A DNA stretch of 64,000 bases, taken from an uncultured Deferribacteres bacterium (GTDB lineage: Bacteria > Zhuqueibacterota > JdFR-76 > DREG01). The DNA lies in contig CAJVYQ010000027.1 in NCBI GenBank assembly GCA_913009825.1, positions 1 to 64,000 on the forward strand, read 5' to 3'. How positions within the stretch are numbered: position 1 is the first letter of the stretch; each line of letters starts with the position of its first letter. Below the pieces are notes generated by a model. It had not been told where the DNA came from. It saw only the letters and a list, made by a program, of their open reading frames with translations, and searched no databases. This document shows, in pieces, positions 45,888 to 56,319 of this stretch. The translations under genes and the position numbers were made by a program.

Positions 45888-48137
45888 ATGAAAAAGCAAG
45901 CTAAATTAATCGACAATCCGCAGTTAGCCGTTCCGTTCACTTTATTGTTCATCTTTCTTCTGATTATAGTATTTCCGATCCGGATTTTTGCCCAGGGCTG
46001 GATCATTCCGGAAAGGCCGCCCCGCATCCGGGAATCTTTCAATTTTGTGTTGGAAAGTCAGCATATCGAAGCCAAACTGGTTGAGCAGGTAGCCGGTTAC
46101 ACGGTAAAACAGGATTTTCGCAACCGGAGTGACAGACGGATAGAAGGCATTTTTTACTTCCCACTGCCAAAAGGCAGTCAGATTACGGATTTTACTTATG
46201 AAGTGAACGGAAAGAAAATGAAGGGGGAACTGTTAGAAAAAGAAAAGGCACGCGCGATTTACATGAAAATTGTCAACCGGATGCGCGACCCCGCTTTGTT
46301 GGAATTTATGCATCAGGACCTGTTCCGCGCCGGTATTTTCCCGGTACCCGCGGGTGAAAAGTGCAGCATCCAACTCAAATTCACCCAAATTTTGCCGCGG
46401 CAGGATCCATTTTACCTGCTTGACTATCCGCTGTTCCAAAAACGGATTGGCCGTTCAATCAAACCATTTGCCGCAGATGCCGCTTTGACAATCCATCTCA
46501 CATTGAGCAGTGAAAAAGGAATTCAGCAGATCTATTCTCCCAGCCATCAGGTTGATATTGTCCGCAAAGATCAGCAGCATGCGGAGATCAGCTTCGAAGG
46601 AAAGATCAGGGAGATTGGCAATAATCGTTTACAACTGTTCTACCAATTGGGCGCTGATGAAGTCGGTCTCTCGCTTTTAAGTTACCGTAAGGAAAATGAA
46701 GACGGTTTTTTCCTTTTGATTGCTTCGCCGGCGTTAAACCCGGATGTGAAGAAAAGACAGCCTAAAGATGTGCTGTTTGTGCTGGATGTCTCCGGCAGCA
46801 TGGCGCAAAATAATAAAATTGGCCAGGCCAGAGATGCGTTAATTTACTGTTTGAACCGATTGAACCCGGACGACCGCTTCAATGTGATTCCGTTTAGTAC
46901 GGTTGCAACCCCTTTCCGGGATTCGCTGCAGCCTGTGGATGCGCGAAAAGAAGCGGTGGATTTTGTCGGCAAGCTGGAAGCGAAAGGGGGCACCAATATT
47001 TTTGATGCTCTCTCCGTTGCTTTACGGCAAAATCAAAATCCGGAGCGGTTATTCACCATCATCTTTCTCACTGACGGATTGCCGACGGTAGGTATCCAGG
47101 ATGAAAATGAGATTGTGCAAAAATTAACCGGCCTGAACCGGAATAATGTGCGTATTTTCAGCTTCGGTGTTGGTTACGATGTGAATACTTATCTCATCGA
47201 CCAGATCGCCGCGGAGACCAATGCGGTTGCCGATTATGTGAAACCTGATGAAAATATAGAAACGGTAGTTTCCTCCTTTTACGAAAAAATAGCATCGCCG
47301 GTGCTGACCGGGATTTCTCTCAAATGGCAGGGTGTAAATGTGAAGGAAGTTTATCCTCGAAAGATGCCGGATCTGTTCAAAGGCAGTGAAATAACTGCAC
47401 TGGGACGCTATTCTTCTCCCGGCTCCGGAGAGATGATTTTGACAGGGAAACGGGAAAATGAATCCTTTCAGTATGCGGCCAATATTGAATTGAGTCGGGA
47501 TAATGTTGAAAACAGTTTCATCCCGACCCTGTGGGCTGCCAGGAAAATCGGTTTTCTGTTAGGTGAAATGCGCAGAAACGGGGAAAACAAGGAATTGAAG
47601 GATGAAGTAGTACGCCTGAGTAAGCAATACGGCATCGTTACACCGTACACCTCCTATCTGGCACAGACAGATGAAGCCATCGTTTCGGTTCCCCGGCGTT
47701 CGGCTCCGGGGCGCATGTATCGCTACATGCCGCTTGGCAAAAATAAAGATCAGATTGCGAACCGGTCGGCAAATGCATTCCTTTCCGTCACCGGCAGGGA
47801 GGCGGTGGAAGCCAGCGAAATGGTTCAGGATCTGAAGGTGCAGGATGTGGTCAGTCAAAATCAGAATGAAAGTATCCGCATTGTCAACGGCCGGACCTTT
47901 GTTTTTGCGGATGATTTCTGGCGGGAAAAAGATGCACAGCAAAAGCTGCCGGTGCTTCATATCAAATATGGCAGCAGCGCTTATTTTGCTCTTCTCGAAT
48001 TAGAGCCGGACCTGCTGCAGATTTTAACATTGGGGGAAAAAGTAGAATTTTCATTGGCAAATCACCTCGTCCGCATCGATGAAGAAGGCGAAAGCGGATG
48101 GACCAAACAACAATTGAAAAAGAAGCTGAATTTGTGA
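45888..48137 (+). CDS. VIT and von Willebrand A domain protein
   Basis: 749-residue exported or membrane-anchored protein. Hydrophobic signal/anchor at residues 14-36; VIT domain about 45-175 (VEQVAGYTVKQDFRNRSDRRIEGIFYFPLPKG, LEKEKARAIYM); VWA domain from about 295 with a complete MIDAS motif DVSGSMAQN and FLTDGLPTVG; C-terminal beta-rich part. This arrangement is like inter-alpha-trypsin inhibitor heavy chains and bacterial VIT-VWA proteins, probably for protein binding at the cell surface. A strong AAAGGAGGTG lies before ATG 45888. Confidence 0.85.
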   Translation: MKKQAKLIDNPQLAVPFTLLFIFLLIIVFPIRIFAQGWIIPERPPRIRESFNFVLESQHIEAKLVEQVAGYTVKQDFRNRSDRRIEGIFYFPLPKGSQITDFTYEVNGKKMKGELLEKEKARAIYMKIVNRMRDPALLEFMHQDLFRAGIFPVPAGEKCSIQLKFTQILPRQDPFYLLDYPLFQKRIGRSIKPFAADAALTIHLTLSSEKGIQQIYSPSHQVDIVRKDQQHAEISFEGKIREIGNNRLQLFYQLGADEVGLSLLSYRKENEDGFFLLIASPALNPDVKKRQPKDVLFVLDVSGSMAQNNKIGQARDALIYCLNRLNPDDRFNVIPFSTVATPFRDSLQPVDARKEAVDFVGKLEAKGGTNIFDALSVALRQNQNPERLFTIIFLTDGLPTVGIQDENEIVQKLTGLNRNNVRIFSFGVGYDVNTYLIDQIAAETNAVADYVKPDENIETVVSSFYEKIASPVLTGISLKWQGVNVKEVYPRKMPDLFKGSEITALGRYSSPGSGEMILTGKRENESFQYAANIELSRDNVENSFIPTLWAARKIGFLLGEMRRNGENKELKDEVVRLSKQYGIVTPYTSYLAQTDEAIVSVPRRSAPGRMYRYMPLGKNKDQIANRSANAFLSVTGREAVEASEMVQDLKVQDVVSQNQNESIRIVNGRTFVFADDFWREKDAQQKLPVLHIKYGSSAYFALLELEPDLLQILTLGEKVEFSLANHLVRIDEEGESGWTKQQLKKKLNL

Positions 48138-49030
48138 ACTCTATTTCTCGGAAAGACTACAGTTTTTTAATTGACAAAGCGCTGGAAGAAGATCTGCATG
48201 AGCAAGGGGATATTACCTCCCAATCCATTTTCAGCAGCGAAACCGGTACGGCCGCTATCGTTGCCAAACAAGTCGGAATTTTAGCCGGTGCAGAAATAGC
48301 CCGTCAGGTTTTTTTAGCTGTGGACAGCCGGTTGGAAATTCAGATTTTAAAGAAAGATGGGGAGAAATTCAGCAACGGGGAAACCGTTTTTACCATCTCC
48401 GGTTTGGTTCTTTCCATGCTACAGGCCGAAAGAACCGCCCTCAATTTTCTTGGCAGACTGAGCGGCATCGCCACACTTACCGGTAAATTTGTGGCAAAAA
48501 TTGCCGGCAGCGGCTGTAAAATTCTGGATACCAGAAAAACCACACCCGGGTGGCGGAAACCGGAAAAATATGCGGTGAAAATGGGCGGCGGTACAAACCA
48601 CCGCATCGGGCTTTATGACATGGTTCTCATTAAGGATAATCATATCGCCGCCGCTCGTGGCATCACGCCTGCGGTAAAAAAGGTGCGGGATTATTTGCGA
48701 AAAAAAAATATATCGGCGCCCATCGAAGTGGAAGTTACCGATCTGCGGCAGTTAAAAGAGGCGATTTCGCTGCAAGTGAACCGGATTATGCTGGATAACA
48801 TGACACCGGAAATGATGCGACAGGCGGTAGAAATTTGCGGCAAACAAATTCCACTGGAAGCCTCGGGTAATGTCAATTTAAATACCGTTGTGCAGATTGC
48901 TTCCGCCGGTGTGGATTATATCTCCGTCGGCGCACTCACCCATTCCGCTCCCCGCGCGGATTTTTCCATGAAAATGCTGTCTTCCAATCATTCGCCGAAG
49001 TATTTTGATTCTGTTGGTTCAGGAGTTTAA
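48098..49030 (+). CDS. nadC: Nicotinate-nucleotide diphosphorylase (carboxylating)
   Basis: Quinolinate phosphoribosyltransferase of de novo NAD synthesis, about 310 residues. Motifs: EEDLHEQGDITSQSIF, LNFLGRLSGIATLTGKFV, ILDTRKTTPGWRKPEKYAVKMGGGTNHRIGLYD, IKDNHI, EVEVTDL, LDNM, and the C-terminal EASGNVNLNTV...ISVGALTHS. ATG 48098 overlaps the VIT/VWA gene by 40 bases; GTG 48134 would give a GTGA coupling instead and keeps the whole conserved region. No other NAD genes are nearby. Confidence 0.93.
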   Translation: MDQTTIEKEAEFVNSISRKDYSFLIDKALEEDLHEQGDITSQSIFSSETGTAAIVAKQVGILAGAEIARQVFLAVDSRLEIQILKKDGEKFSNGETVFTISGLVLSMLQAERTALNFLGRLSGIATLTGKFVAKIAGSGCKILDTRKTTPGWRKPEKYAVKMGGGTNHRIGLYDMVLIKDNHIAAARGITPAVKKVRDYLRKKNISAPIEVEVTDLRQLKEAISLQVNRIMLDNMTPEMMRQAVEICGKQIPLEASGNVNLNTVVQIASAGVDYISVGALTHSAPRADFSMKMLSSNHSPKYFDSVGSGV

Positions 49031-49151
49031 CTTCTGCCCAGGCCAAACACTGCTGGTTCAGGAGTTGTACTCCTGAGCCCATTCCACCTGTCATCATCCC
49101 ATCTCAACTTTTCATTGCGTCCCCCGCTTTAAATATTTATATTTTACTTCG

Positions 49152-49255
49152 ACCTGAATTGAGCGATTGTAGGGCGATTCGGAATTTACATTAAAACCAT
49201 CAACCCGTTTGGTAGCAGTAACAAACTTAAAAACAAAAGAATCGCTCAATTCAGG
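49152..49255 (+). repeat. MITE-like element family 1, short subtype, copy 5
   Basis: Termini CCTGAATTGAGCGATTG / AATCGCTCAATTCAGG with TTCGA directly on both sides. Shares GTAGGGCGATTC and ACCCGTTTGGTA with copy 4 but is about 25 bases shorter. Confidence 0.65.
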
Positions 49256-49342
49256 TTCGATTTATCACGGATAAGTTGTAAGCAGTTACAGTGTTGCCGG
49301 AAGAGTAAAGGTTTAAAAAATTGTGCTTAACGTGAAATATCC

Positions 49343-49488
49343 TTTAGCCACCAGGACACAGAGGCACCAAGTTATAAAAAATAATGAATAAAAATGAAAT
49401 TTAGGAATAAACGACATAAAACTGAGTTTGAAATCAAATTTGCTTTTAATTTATTGCTCCTTTGTGTCTTGGTGCCTTGGTGGCTAAA
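49343..49488. repeat. Inverted repeat upstream of mtaB
   Basis: TTTAGCCACCAGGACACAGA (49343-49362) continuing to CACCAAG, and near 49461-49488 the inverse CTTGGTGCCTTGGTGGCTAAA preceded by TTTGTGTC, enclose about 90 AT-rich bases. A related GCCACGAAGACACAAAG stretch occurs at 54038-54054. No gene inside. Confidence 0.6.
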
Positions 49489-49545
49489 ATTTATGAATAA
49501 CTCAGGTTATGAACATCCGAGAATGTGAATACAAACAGAGCAAAA

Positions 49546-50829
49546 ATGAATAAAAAAGTATCTTTTTATACATTGGGCTGTCGCCTGAATCAGGCGGAAA
49601 CGGCCATTTTACAGCACAGTTTTGCCCGTGAAGGTTACGATGTGGTGGATTATCGCCAACCGGCTGATATCGTGGTAGTGAATACCTGCACTGTTACGGC
49701 AAACAGTGATGCCGATACGCGCAAAATTGTCAACAAAATCAACAGAGTGAATGGCGACGTCCAAATTGCTCTCGTCGGTTGTCAGGCGCAGGTGCAGAAG
49801 GAAAAACTGCTGTCGCTGCCCAATGTCCGCTGGGTGATCGGGAACGGGGAGAAAATGAATGCGGCTAATCATCTGCACAATGCCGGTGTAGACGAACCCC
49901 GGGTAATCGCTCCGGTTATTTCAAGGGAAAGTTTCACTATCCCCGTCGCCGGGATCGATCCCAAACACACACGCGCCAATCTTAAAATTCAGGACGGCTG
50001 CGATTTTTTCTGCTCCTTTTGTGAAATTCCTTACGCACGCGGCAGGGCCAGAAGTCGTCGGTTTGAGGATATCTTCATCGAAGCCCGTGAACTGGTGAAA
50101 GCCGGTCACCGGGAACTGGTACTCACCGGCATCAATGTCGGCACCTACCGGTATGAAGCAAAAAATCTCGTAGATGTAATTGCCGGACTTGAAAATATCC
50201 GGGGACTGAAACGCATCCGCATATCATCAATCGAACCGACGACAATTGCGAAAGCCGTTCTTTCCGGAATGGTTCAGAAAGGAAAGCTCTGCCGCTATTT
50301 GCACATCCCGCTGCAATCCGGCAGCGATGATATCCTGCAAAAAATGAATCGAAATTATTCGGTTGCGAAATTTTTGGAATTTTTACGGCAGGCGCACAAT
50401 CAGGTGGAAAACATCTGTCTGGGTACCGACGTGATTGTCGGTTTCCCCGGTGAAACGGACGAACATTTTCAGCAAACGGAAGACCTGCTCCGCGAGTTGC
50501 CGTTCGCTTATTTTCACGTGTTCAGCTATTCGGATCGTCACCGGGCGCTAAGCAGGAAGTTGGCTGTAAAAGTGGCTCGTCCGGTTATCGAGCGGCGAAG
50601 CAGGAGACTGCGTGAATTAAGCGTCAGAAAAAGAAGAACATATTTTGAAAATCTAATCGGGCTCACCGAAACGGTTCTATTTGAACAAAAGAAAAAGGGT
50701 TATTGGACGGGGTTAACCGATACATACGTACGGGTCAAAGTGAAATATAACGGCGATTTGCAAAACCGGATACTGCCGGTTCAATTGCAAGCGGTCGATG
50801 GCCAAACCATGACGGGAAAATTAGTATGA
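49546..50829 (+). CDS. mtaB: tRNA t6A37 methylthiotransferase MtaB
   Basis: Radical SAM enzyme converting t6A to ms2t6A at position 37 of ANN-decoding tRNAs. UPF0004 domain: FYTLGCRLNQAETAIL, NTCTVTANSDADTRKI, and the auxiliary cluster cysteine in ALVGCQAQV. Radical SAM triad: CDFFCSFCEIPYARGRARSR. C-terminal TRAM region. The GCRLNQAE start, as opposed to GCQMNEYD in the next gene, separates MtaB from MiaB. ATG 49546 is preferred over GTG 49525. Overlaps miaB by ATGA. Confidence 0.92.
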   Translation: MNKKVSFYTLGCRLNQAETAILQHSFAREGYDVVDYRQPADIVVVNTCTVTANSDADTRKIVNKINRVNGDVQIALVGCQAQVQKEKLLSLPNVRWVIGNGEKMNAANHLHNAGVDEPRVIAPVISRESFTIPVAGIDPKHTRANLKIQDGCDFFCSFCEIPYARGRARSRRFEDIFIEARELVKAGHRELVLTGINVGTYRYEAKNLVDVIAGLENIRGLKRIRISSIEPTTIAKAVLSGMVQKGKLCRYLHIPLQSGSDDILQKMNRNYSVAKFLEFLRQAHNQVENICLGTDVIVGFPGETDEHFQQTEDLLRELPFAYFHVFSYSDRHRALSRKLAVKVARPVIERRSRRLRELSVRKRRTYFENLIGLTETVLFEQKKKGYWTGLTDTYVRVKVKYNGDLQNRILPVQLQAVDGQTMTGKLV

Positions 50830-52148
50830 AAGTTTATCTAGAAACGTACGGCTGCCAGATGAATGAATACGATACGGAGATTGTGAAAGCCGTGCTTCTG
50901 GAAGCAGATTACGAATTAACGGATTCCACTGAAGATGCGGAAATTCTGCTGTTGAACACTTGTTCCGTGCGGGAGCATGCCAATCGCAAAGTATTCGGCC
51001 GGGTTCACAGCCTGCACCATCAGCGGAACGGCATCCGGGCCAGAATCGGAATTCTGGGATGCATGGCGACCAACTTTCGCCAGGATTTGCTGCACGGTTC
51101 GAATTTGCCCATCGATTTTATCGCCGGACCGGACAGTTATAAGCGGCTGCCGCAGTTGATTGAAAAATCACTGCGGGAGGGTGAGAAATTCTACGATGTA
51201 ACCCTCTCCGAATTTGAAACGTATTCCGATGTCTACCCGGTGCGGGAAAAGGGGGTGAACGCCTGGATTGCCGTGATGCGCGGCTGCGATAATTTCTGCA
51301 CGTTTTGCGTGGTTCCATACACACGGGGACGGGAACGGAGCCGGGCGCCGGAAAACATTGCTGCCGAAGTCAAAAGACTGGCTGGGGAAAGATTCCGGCA
51401 GGTTACTTTGTTGGGGCAAAATGTCAATTCTTACAATTATGAAGGTGTAGATTTTACCCATCTGCTGGAAAAAGTGAGTGAGGTTGACGGAATTGAAAGA
51501 ATCCGCTTCACTTCTCCCCATCCAAAAGATTTTCCCCGCCGGTTGCTGCACGTGATGGCGGAAAATCCAAAGGTGTGTAAACAGATCCATCTGCCGTTAC
51601 AGGCGGGAAGTAACCGGATTTTGGATTTGATGAATAGAACGTACACCCGGGAAGAGTTTATGCATCTTGTGGATGAAATCCGCGCTCATTATGCCGATAT
51701 GGTGTTGACCACGGATATCATTGTCGGATTTCCTACGGAAAACGATGTGGATTTTGCCGGCACTATCTCCGTCATGGAATCTGTTCAATTCGATTCCGCT
51801 TTCATTTTCAAATATTCCGAACGTCCCAAAACCATTGCCCAACGCAAATTCCCCGACGACATTCCTGAAGAAGTGAAAACCGAGCGGATTGTCCGTTTGA
51901 ATGAATTACAGAGGGAACATTCTTTGCTGAAAAACCGGGCGCACATCGGCCGGATTCATGAAGTGCTCATTGAAGATGAAACGACAAAAAAATCTGCGGA
52001 CGATTTTCAGGGCCGCAATGACGGCAATAAAATTGTCATTTTCCCGAAGGGAGAATACAGAACCGGTCAGTTTATAAATGTTAAAATTGAATCCGTCACA
52101 CCCCATGTTTTAAAGGGGAATGCAGTGAATGTGCTTGAAAATAGATGA
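50826..52148 (+). CDS. miaB: tRNA-2-methylthio-N6-dimethylallyladenosine synthase MiaB
   Basis: Radical SAM methylthiotransferase acting on i6A37 of UNN-decoding tRNAs. Motifs over 440 residues: ETYGCQMNEYDTEIV, NTCSVREHANRKVFGRV, GILGCMATN, CDNFCTFCVVPYTRGRERSR, LLGQNVNSYNYEG, HLPLQAGSNRILDLMNRTYTRE, and the C-terminal TRAM domain. Directly follows mtaB with a four-base overlap, giving a two-gene operon for both position-37 methylthiolations. Confidence 0.94.
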   Translation: MKVYLETYGCQMNEYDTEIVKAVLLEADYELTDSTEDAEILLLNTCSVREHANRKVFGRVHSLHHQRNGIRARIGILGCMATNFRQDLLHGSNLPIDFIAGPDSYKRLPQLIEKSLREGEKFYDVTLSEFETYSDVYPVREKGVNAWIAVMRGCDNFCTFCVVPYTRGRERSRAPENIAAEVKRLAGERFRQVTLLGQNVNSYNYEGVDFTHLLEKVSEVDGIERIRFTSPHPKDFPRRLLHVMAENPKVCKQIHLPLQAGSNRILDLMNRTYTREEFMHLVDEIRAHYADMVLTTDIIVGFPTENDVDFAGTISVMESVQFDSAFIFKYSERPKTIAQRKFPDDIPEEVKTERIVRLNELQREHSLLKNRAHIGRIHEVLIEDETTKKSADDFQGRNDGNKIVIFPKGEYRTGQFINVKIESVTPHVLKGNAVNVLENR

Positions 52149-52352
52149 TTTGGTTTATCTGTATCCTATTTTTTATATGATCCCCAAAATTGAGAGGGAT
52201 TTTTTCCCGGCCCAAAAAATGAATTTACACTGAAATGTTTTTTTACTGAATGATCCTGTTGGAACTTAATTTGGTAGTAAGAAAAACAAAACCGTCGCTA
52301 TTCGCGAAATTAGCGTGATTCGCAGTTAGAGCATCTTTCTCCCGGAGGTACC

Positions 52353-54023
52353 ACGGAAAATCTCAATATTCCGGCTTTATTAGCGATTACACCGATTCTG
52401 ACTGCGGCTTTTTTGTTGGTTGGCTTACGCTGGCCGGCAAAAAAAACCATGCCGGTTGTTTATATTTTGGCTTTCTTCATCGCGTTTTTTGCCTGGAAAA
52501 ACAGTGTCATCCATCTGCTCGCCTCCACCATTCAGGGACTCTTCATCACTTTCGATATTCTCTACATCATTTTTGGCGCCCTTCTTCTGCTGAATTTCCT
52601 GAAACACACCGGGGCGATCACCACTATCCGCGCCGGTTTTTCCGGAATCAGTAATGACCGCAGAGTGCAGGTGATTCTGCTGGCCTGGCTGTTTGGCTCT
52701 TTCATCGAAGGCTCATCCGGTTTCGGCACACCGGCGGCAATTGTTGCACCGCTTTTGGTTGCCCTGGGTTTTCCGGCTCTGGCGGCCGTCATGATCGGCA
52801 TGATGATTCAGAGCACACCGGTCACCTTTGGCGCCGTTGGCACGCCCATTCTGATTGGCGTAAAAGGAGGGTTGGAAAACCCCGAACTGCTTGCCAAATT
52901 AACTGCCGCCGGTCTGAGTTTTGACCAATATTTACGCGTCATCTCCGCCCAGGCGGCGATTCTGCACGGCATCGTCGGCACATTGATACCGCTGTTCATG
53001 ATCATGATGATGACCCGCTTCTTTGGCAGAAACAGATCCTGGCGCGAAGGGCTTTCCATCGCTCCTTTTGCCCTGTTTGGCGGGTTGGCGTTCACGGTTC
53101 CCTACACCCTGACCGGAATTTTCCTGGGACCGGAATTTCCCACTCTTTTAGGCGCGCTGGCCGGTTTGGCCATTGTCGCTTTTGCCGCCCATAAAAAATT
53201 TTTACTTCCCGAAGATGTGTGGGATTTTGCACCGGCCCCGGAGTGGCCGTCCGGCTGGATGGGTACGATCGAAATCAAACTGGATTCGCTGGCGAAAAAA
53301 TCCATGTCTCTTTGGCAGGCCTGGCTTCCTTATGTTTTGGTCGCTTTCTTTCTGGTTCTCTCCAGACTGCCGCAACTGCCGTTAGGGAAGTATTTGAAAG
53401 CCGTATCGATCAAATGGGCGAATATATTTGACAGCGGCATCACGGCAAGTTCACAGCCATTTTATTTGCCGGGAACGATCCTTGCCTTCGTGGTTTTTCT
53501 CACCTTTATTCTGTACAGGGCGAAATGGTCCGATTTAAAAAAGGCGCTGTCGGAATCGAGCCGTGTGTTGTTGGGCGCCGGTTTCGTGCTGATCTTCACG
53601 GTACCGATGGTGCGAATTTACATAAATTCCGGCATGAATAGTGTGGATATCCCCGGCATGCCCGTGGCGATGGCAAAATGGGTCGCCGCAAATGTGGGAG
53701 CGGTGTGGCCGTTTTTTGCCCCGTTTATCGGCGCGTTGGGCGCCTTCATCGCCGGCAGCAACACGGTTAGTAACCTGATGTTCAGCATGTTTCAGCACAG
53801 TGTAGCGGAGAGCCTGCTGATCTCCACAAGTCTGGTCGTTGCCCTCCAGGCAGTCGGCGCGGCTGCGGGAAATATGATTGCTATTCACAATGTGGTTGCT
53901 GCATCGGCCACGGTCGGTTTGTTGGGACAGGAAGGAATCACTTTGCGAAAAACTATTTTGCCAACTATATACTATCTGGTGTGTGTGGGATTATTGGGAT
54001 TAGCAGGGATCTATTTGCTCTGA
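52353..54023 (+). CDS. lctP: L-lactate permease (LctP family)
   Basis: Integral membrane lactate/proton symporter with about 12-14 helices. Homology-like sequence begins at [20 protein letters not shown] and continues with [40 protein letters not shown], and [21 protein letters not shown]. The codon in the expected start position (52353, four bases after GGAGG) is ACG; no ATG, GTG or TTG lies between the upstream stop at 52311 and a TTG at 52413, which would delete the first helix. Either ACG is used or the start has mutated. Confidence 0.85.
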   Translation, partial: TENLNIPALLAITPILTAAFLLVGLRWPAKKTMPVVYILAFFIAFFAWKNSVIHLLASTIQGLFITFDILYIIFGALLLLNFLKHTGAITTIRAGFSGISNDRRVQVILLAWLFGSFIEGSSGFGTPAAIVAPLLVALGFPALAAVMIGMMIQSTPVTFGAVGTPILIGVKGGLENPELLAKLTAAGLSFDQYLRVISAQAAILHGIVGTLIPLFMIMMMTRFFGRNRSWREGLSIAPFALFGGLAFTVPYTLTGIFLGPEFPTLLGALAGLAIVAFAAHKKFLLPEDVWDFAPAPEWPSGWMGTIEIKLDSLAKKSMSLWQAWLPYVLVAFFLVLSRLPQLPLGKYLKAVSIKWANIFDSGITASSQPFYLPGTILAFVVFLTFILYRAKWSDLKKALSESSRVLLGAGFVLIFTVPMVRIYINSGMNSVDIPGMPVAMAKWVAANVGAVWPFFAPFIGALGAFIAGSNTVSNLMFSMFQHSVAESLLISTSLVVALQAVGAAAGNMIAIHNVVAASATVGLLGQEGITLRKTILPTIYYLVCVGLLGLAGIYLL

Positions 54024-54765
54024 TTTGAAAATTCATTCGCCACGAAGACACAAAGCTGTCATAAGTGAAATGTTCATTGGTTTTATTTAGATTAATGGTT
54101 CTTAGTTTGTTTTCGCTTTAATCTTTTTATCCCGAAGGGCTATTGAAAATAGCCCCGACATTCATGTCGGGGTCCGATTTTAAAATTTACAATATGTTGA
54201 TAAATCAAGATAAGTGTTGAATTTAGATTTATTTTTCCTTATTTTCAAATCACCGTTCTGTGAAATCAAAAGATAAACAACAAAAACGTTCATTAAATAA
54301 GTATAATATTGCATTAAAACAATTATTCGTAAAAGATTTATTTTTTTTCCAATTCAACCGATTCATAGTAATATAGTAACTATTCAGGCATGCTCTATAA
54401 TACTAACTGTAATCACGCTCTGACTCCCTGCCCGCAGCAGGCAGGCGCTCAGCATGGCTTTCAAGGCCAGTCTGAACCCTTCGTCAAGCTCAGGATAAAC
54501 TTAGTCGAAGGCTTATCTCCCATCAGGAAATCGGCATACCTGAATATTTACATAATATATATGAATGACCATTTGAAATTAATTCAATCTTAATTTTACG
54601 GGTGGTAGAGTTCAACCCTCTGTTTGCAGCAGGCACTCACGATGGCTTTTTTAAGAGATCGGTTTGAGCCTTCGGTAAACTCAGGATAAACTCAGTCGAA
54701 GACTGATTGGTGTCCTGTTTTAACCGGTCGTTCGTATAGTCTGATATGACAGGTCTATCCTGCTA
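54024..54765. other. Repeat-bearing gap between lctP and the HD-GYP gene
   Basis: No gene recognised. It contains AGCCCCGACATTCATGTCGGGG-like hairpin sequence near 54151-54172 (possible transcript end of lctP), and two related stretches of about 100 bases (about 54417-54515 and 54607-54702). These share GCAGCAGGCA, GATGGCTTT/CATGGCTTT and AACTCAGGATAAACTCAGTC-like sequence; a shorter relative lies at 60327-60380. Confidence 0.6.
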
Positions 54766-55938
54766 ATGCTGAATAAGGATTGGAAAAGCCGCATGGATTA
54801 TTTATCTCTAAAAAAGCATCCTAAAACCATCCCGGAACATTTTTCGGAAGACAAAAAGATAAACCTGCTTGTCGTTGATGACGAACCGGCAATCTGTGAG
54901 GTTGTACAGCAGTATTTCCAGTTTAACGGATATAGCTGTGATACGGCAACGCATGTGAAAAATGCGCTTGACTTTTTGAATGTCGGACCGTATGATTTGG
55001 TTATTACCGATATCAGGATGCCTGATCTGGACGGAACATACCTATTGAAAGAGATTATGAAAAATTATCCGGATACAGCCGTTATCATGATGACGGGCGT
55101 TGATGATATCATGCAGGCTGTTGAATGTTTGAAGATCGGCGCCTATGATTACATTCCCAAACCGTTCGATCTGGATGAACTGAATGTTGCTGTAGACAGG
55201 GCCCTGGAAAGAAGAAATCTATTGAGAGAAAGGCGTACCTACAAAGAACTGTTGGAAGGCAAAGTGCATGAACGGACACTGGAACTGGTGCGCGCTTATG
55301 ATGAAATTGAAAAAACGTATCAACGCACGCTGGAGACACTGGTTTCTGCCCTGGATCTGCGCGAGAAAAGCACGGCGGGGCACTCAAAACGTTCTGTGGA
55401 ATACACTCGTTTATTGGCTCAACAGTTGAAGATACGGGGGAAAAAAATTATAAATATTACCCGTGGCGCTCTTCTGCACGATGTGGGAAAAATTGGTATC
55501 CCCGATGTCATTTTACTAAAACCAGGCACCTTTTCCGATGATGAATGGAAATTGATGCGCAAACATCCCGAAATCGGTTATGAGATGTTGAAGGATATCA
55601 AATTTCTGGAAGGCGCTATGGATATTGTCCTCTATCATCATGAACGCTGGGATGGTAAAGGCTATCCCAAAAGTTTAAAGGGAAATAATATTCCCATCGG
55701 CGCGCGTATTTTTGCGGTGATCGATGCTTTCGATGCTATCACAAGTAAAAGGGTGTACCGGGATGCCCGGAGTTTTGAAAAAGCGAGGGAGATCATCTGG
55801 GAAAATGTCGATACACAATTCGATCCGGATGTAGTGGAAGCATTTTCGAAAATACCATTGGAAAAACTAGAGATAGTCTATCAGATTTCCATCATAAAAG
55901 ATATAAACAGCTTAAGTGTGCCCAAAGTCTCAATTTAA
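54766..55938 (+). CDS. Response regulator with HD-GYP phosphodiesterase domain
   Basis: 390 residues. The receiver domain (about 32-150) has VVDDEPAICEVV, the phospho-acceptor Asp in LVITDIRMPDLDG, MMTG and the Lys in IPKPFD. A coiled linker (RRTYKELLEGKVHERTLELVRAYDEIEKTY) leads to an HD-GYP domain (about 190-375) with GALLHDVGKIGIPD, YHHERWDGKGYP and DAFDAITSKRVYR. Predicted to hydrolyse cyclic di-GMP in response to a sensor kinase that is not in the window. ATG 54766 or 54793 could start translation; neither has a strong ribosome site. Confidence 0.9.
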   Translation: MLNKDWKSRMDYLSLKKHPKTIPEHFSEDKKINLLVVDDEPAICEVVQQYFQFNGYSCDTATHVKNALDFLNVGPYDLVITDIRMPDLDGTYLLKEIMKNYPDTAVIMMTGVDDIMQAVECLKIGAYDYIPKPFDLDELNVAVDRALERRNLLRERRTYKELLEGKVHERTLELVRAYDEIEKTYQRTLETLVSALDLREKSTAGHSKRSVEYTRLLAQQLKIRGKKIINITRGALLHDVGKIGIPDVILLKPGTFSDDEWKLMRKHPEIGYEMLKDIKFLEGAMDIVLYHHERWDGKGYPKSLKGNNIPIGARIFAVIDAFDAITSKRVYRDARSFEKAREIIWENVDTQFDPDVVEAFSKIPLEKLEIVYQISIIKDINSLSVPKVSI

Positions 55939-56319
55939 TTTTTTATCTGTCTGAACCGCAGCAAAATTTCCTATTTTTTCGTTGCGGCCGGTATCGGGAA
56001 TATCCGTCGCAATTTTTTAAAATCCTTGCATCATAATTTATTTTATTAGTATATTTCACTCTGCGATAAATGGTAAAAATGTGTGGTGAATATGAATACA
56101 GGATTCAGTTTTCCATAGCCGGATGGTTCTGAAATTTGTTCTTTTAGAAGTTGTGACTCATGATGAGTCATACTGGATTTGTGTAATTCACTGGTTAATA
56201 AGGCGCTTGGCTCTGGTATGAATTTTGCAAAATCGGGAAAAATGATACTAAATCCTCAAAAAGTGCCGATAATATGTTAAAGGCCGAAAATATCAAAGGA
56301 AACGGGTAAAATCTTGAAT
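55939..56319. other. Non-coding gap with a 17-bp palindrome
   Basis: No gene recognised. TGACTCAT-G-ATGAGTCA (56154-56170) is a perfect inverted repeat around one central base, a candidate regulator-binding site upstream of the LysM transglycosylase gene. The rest is AT-rich without clear signals. Confidence 0.5.

Noticed and set aside
49321-49545. A small gene or tRNA upstream of mtaB
   Set aside because: The region is an inverted repeat of GGTGCC/GGCACC type with AT-rich filler; no cloverleaf or conserved peptide could be made from it.
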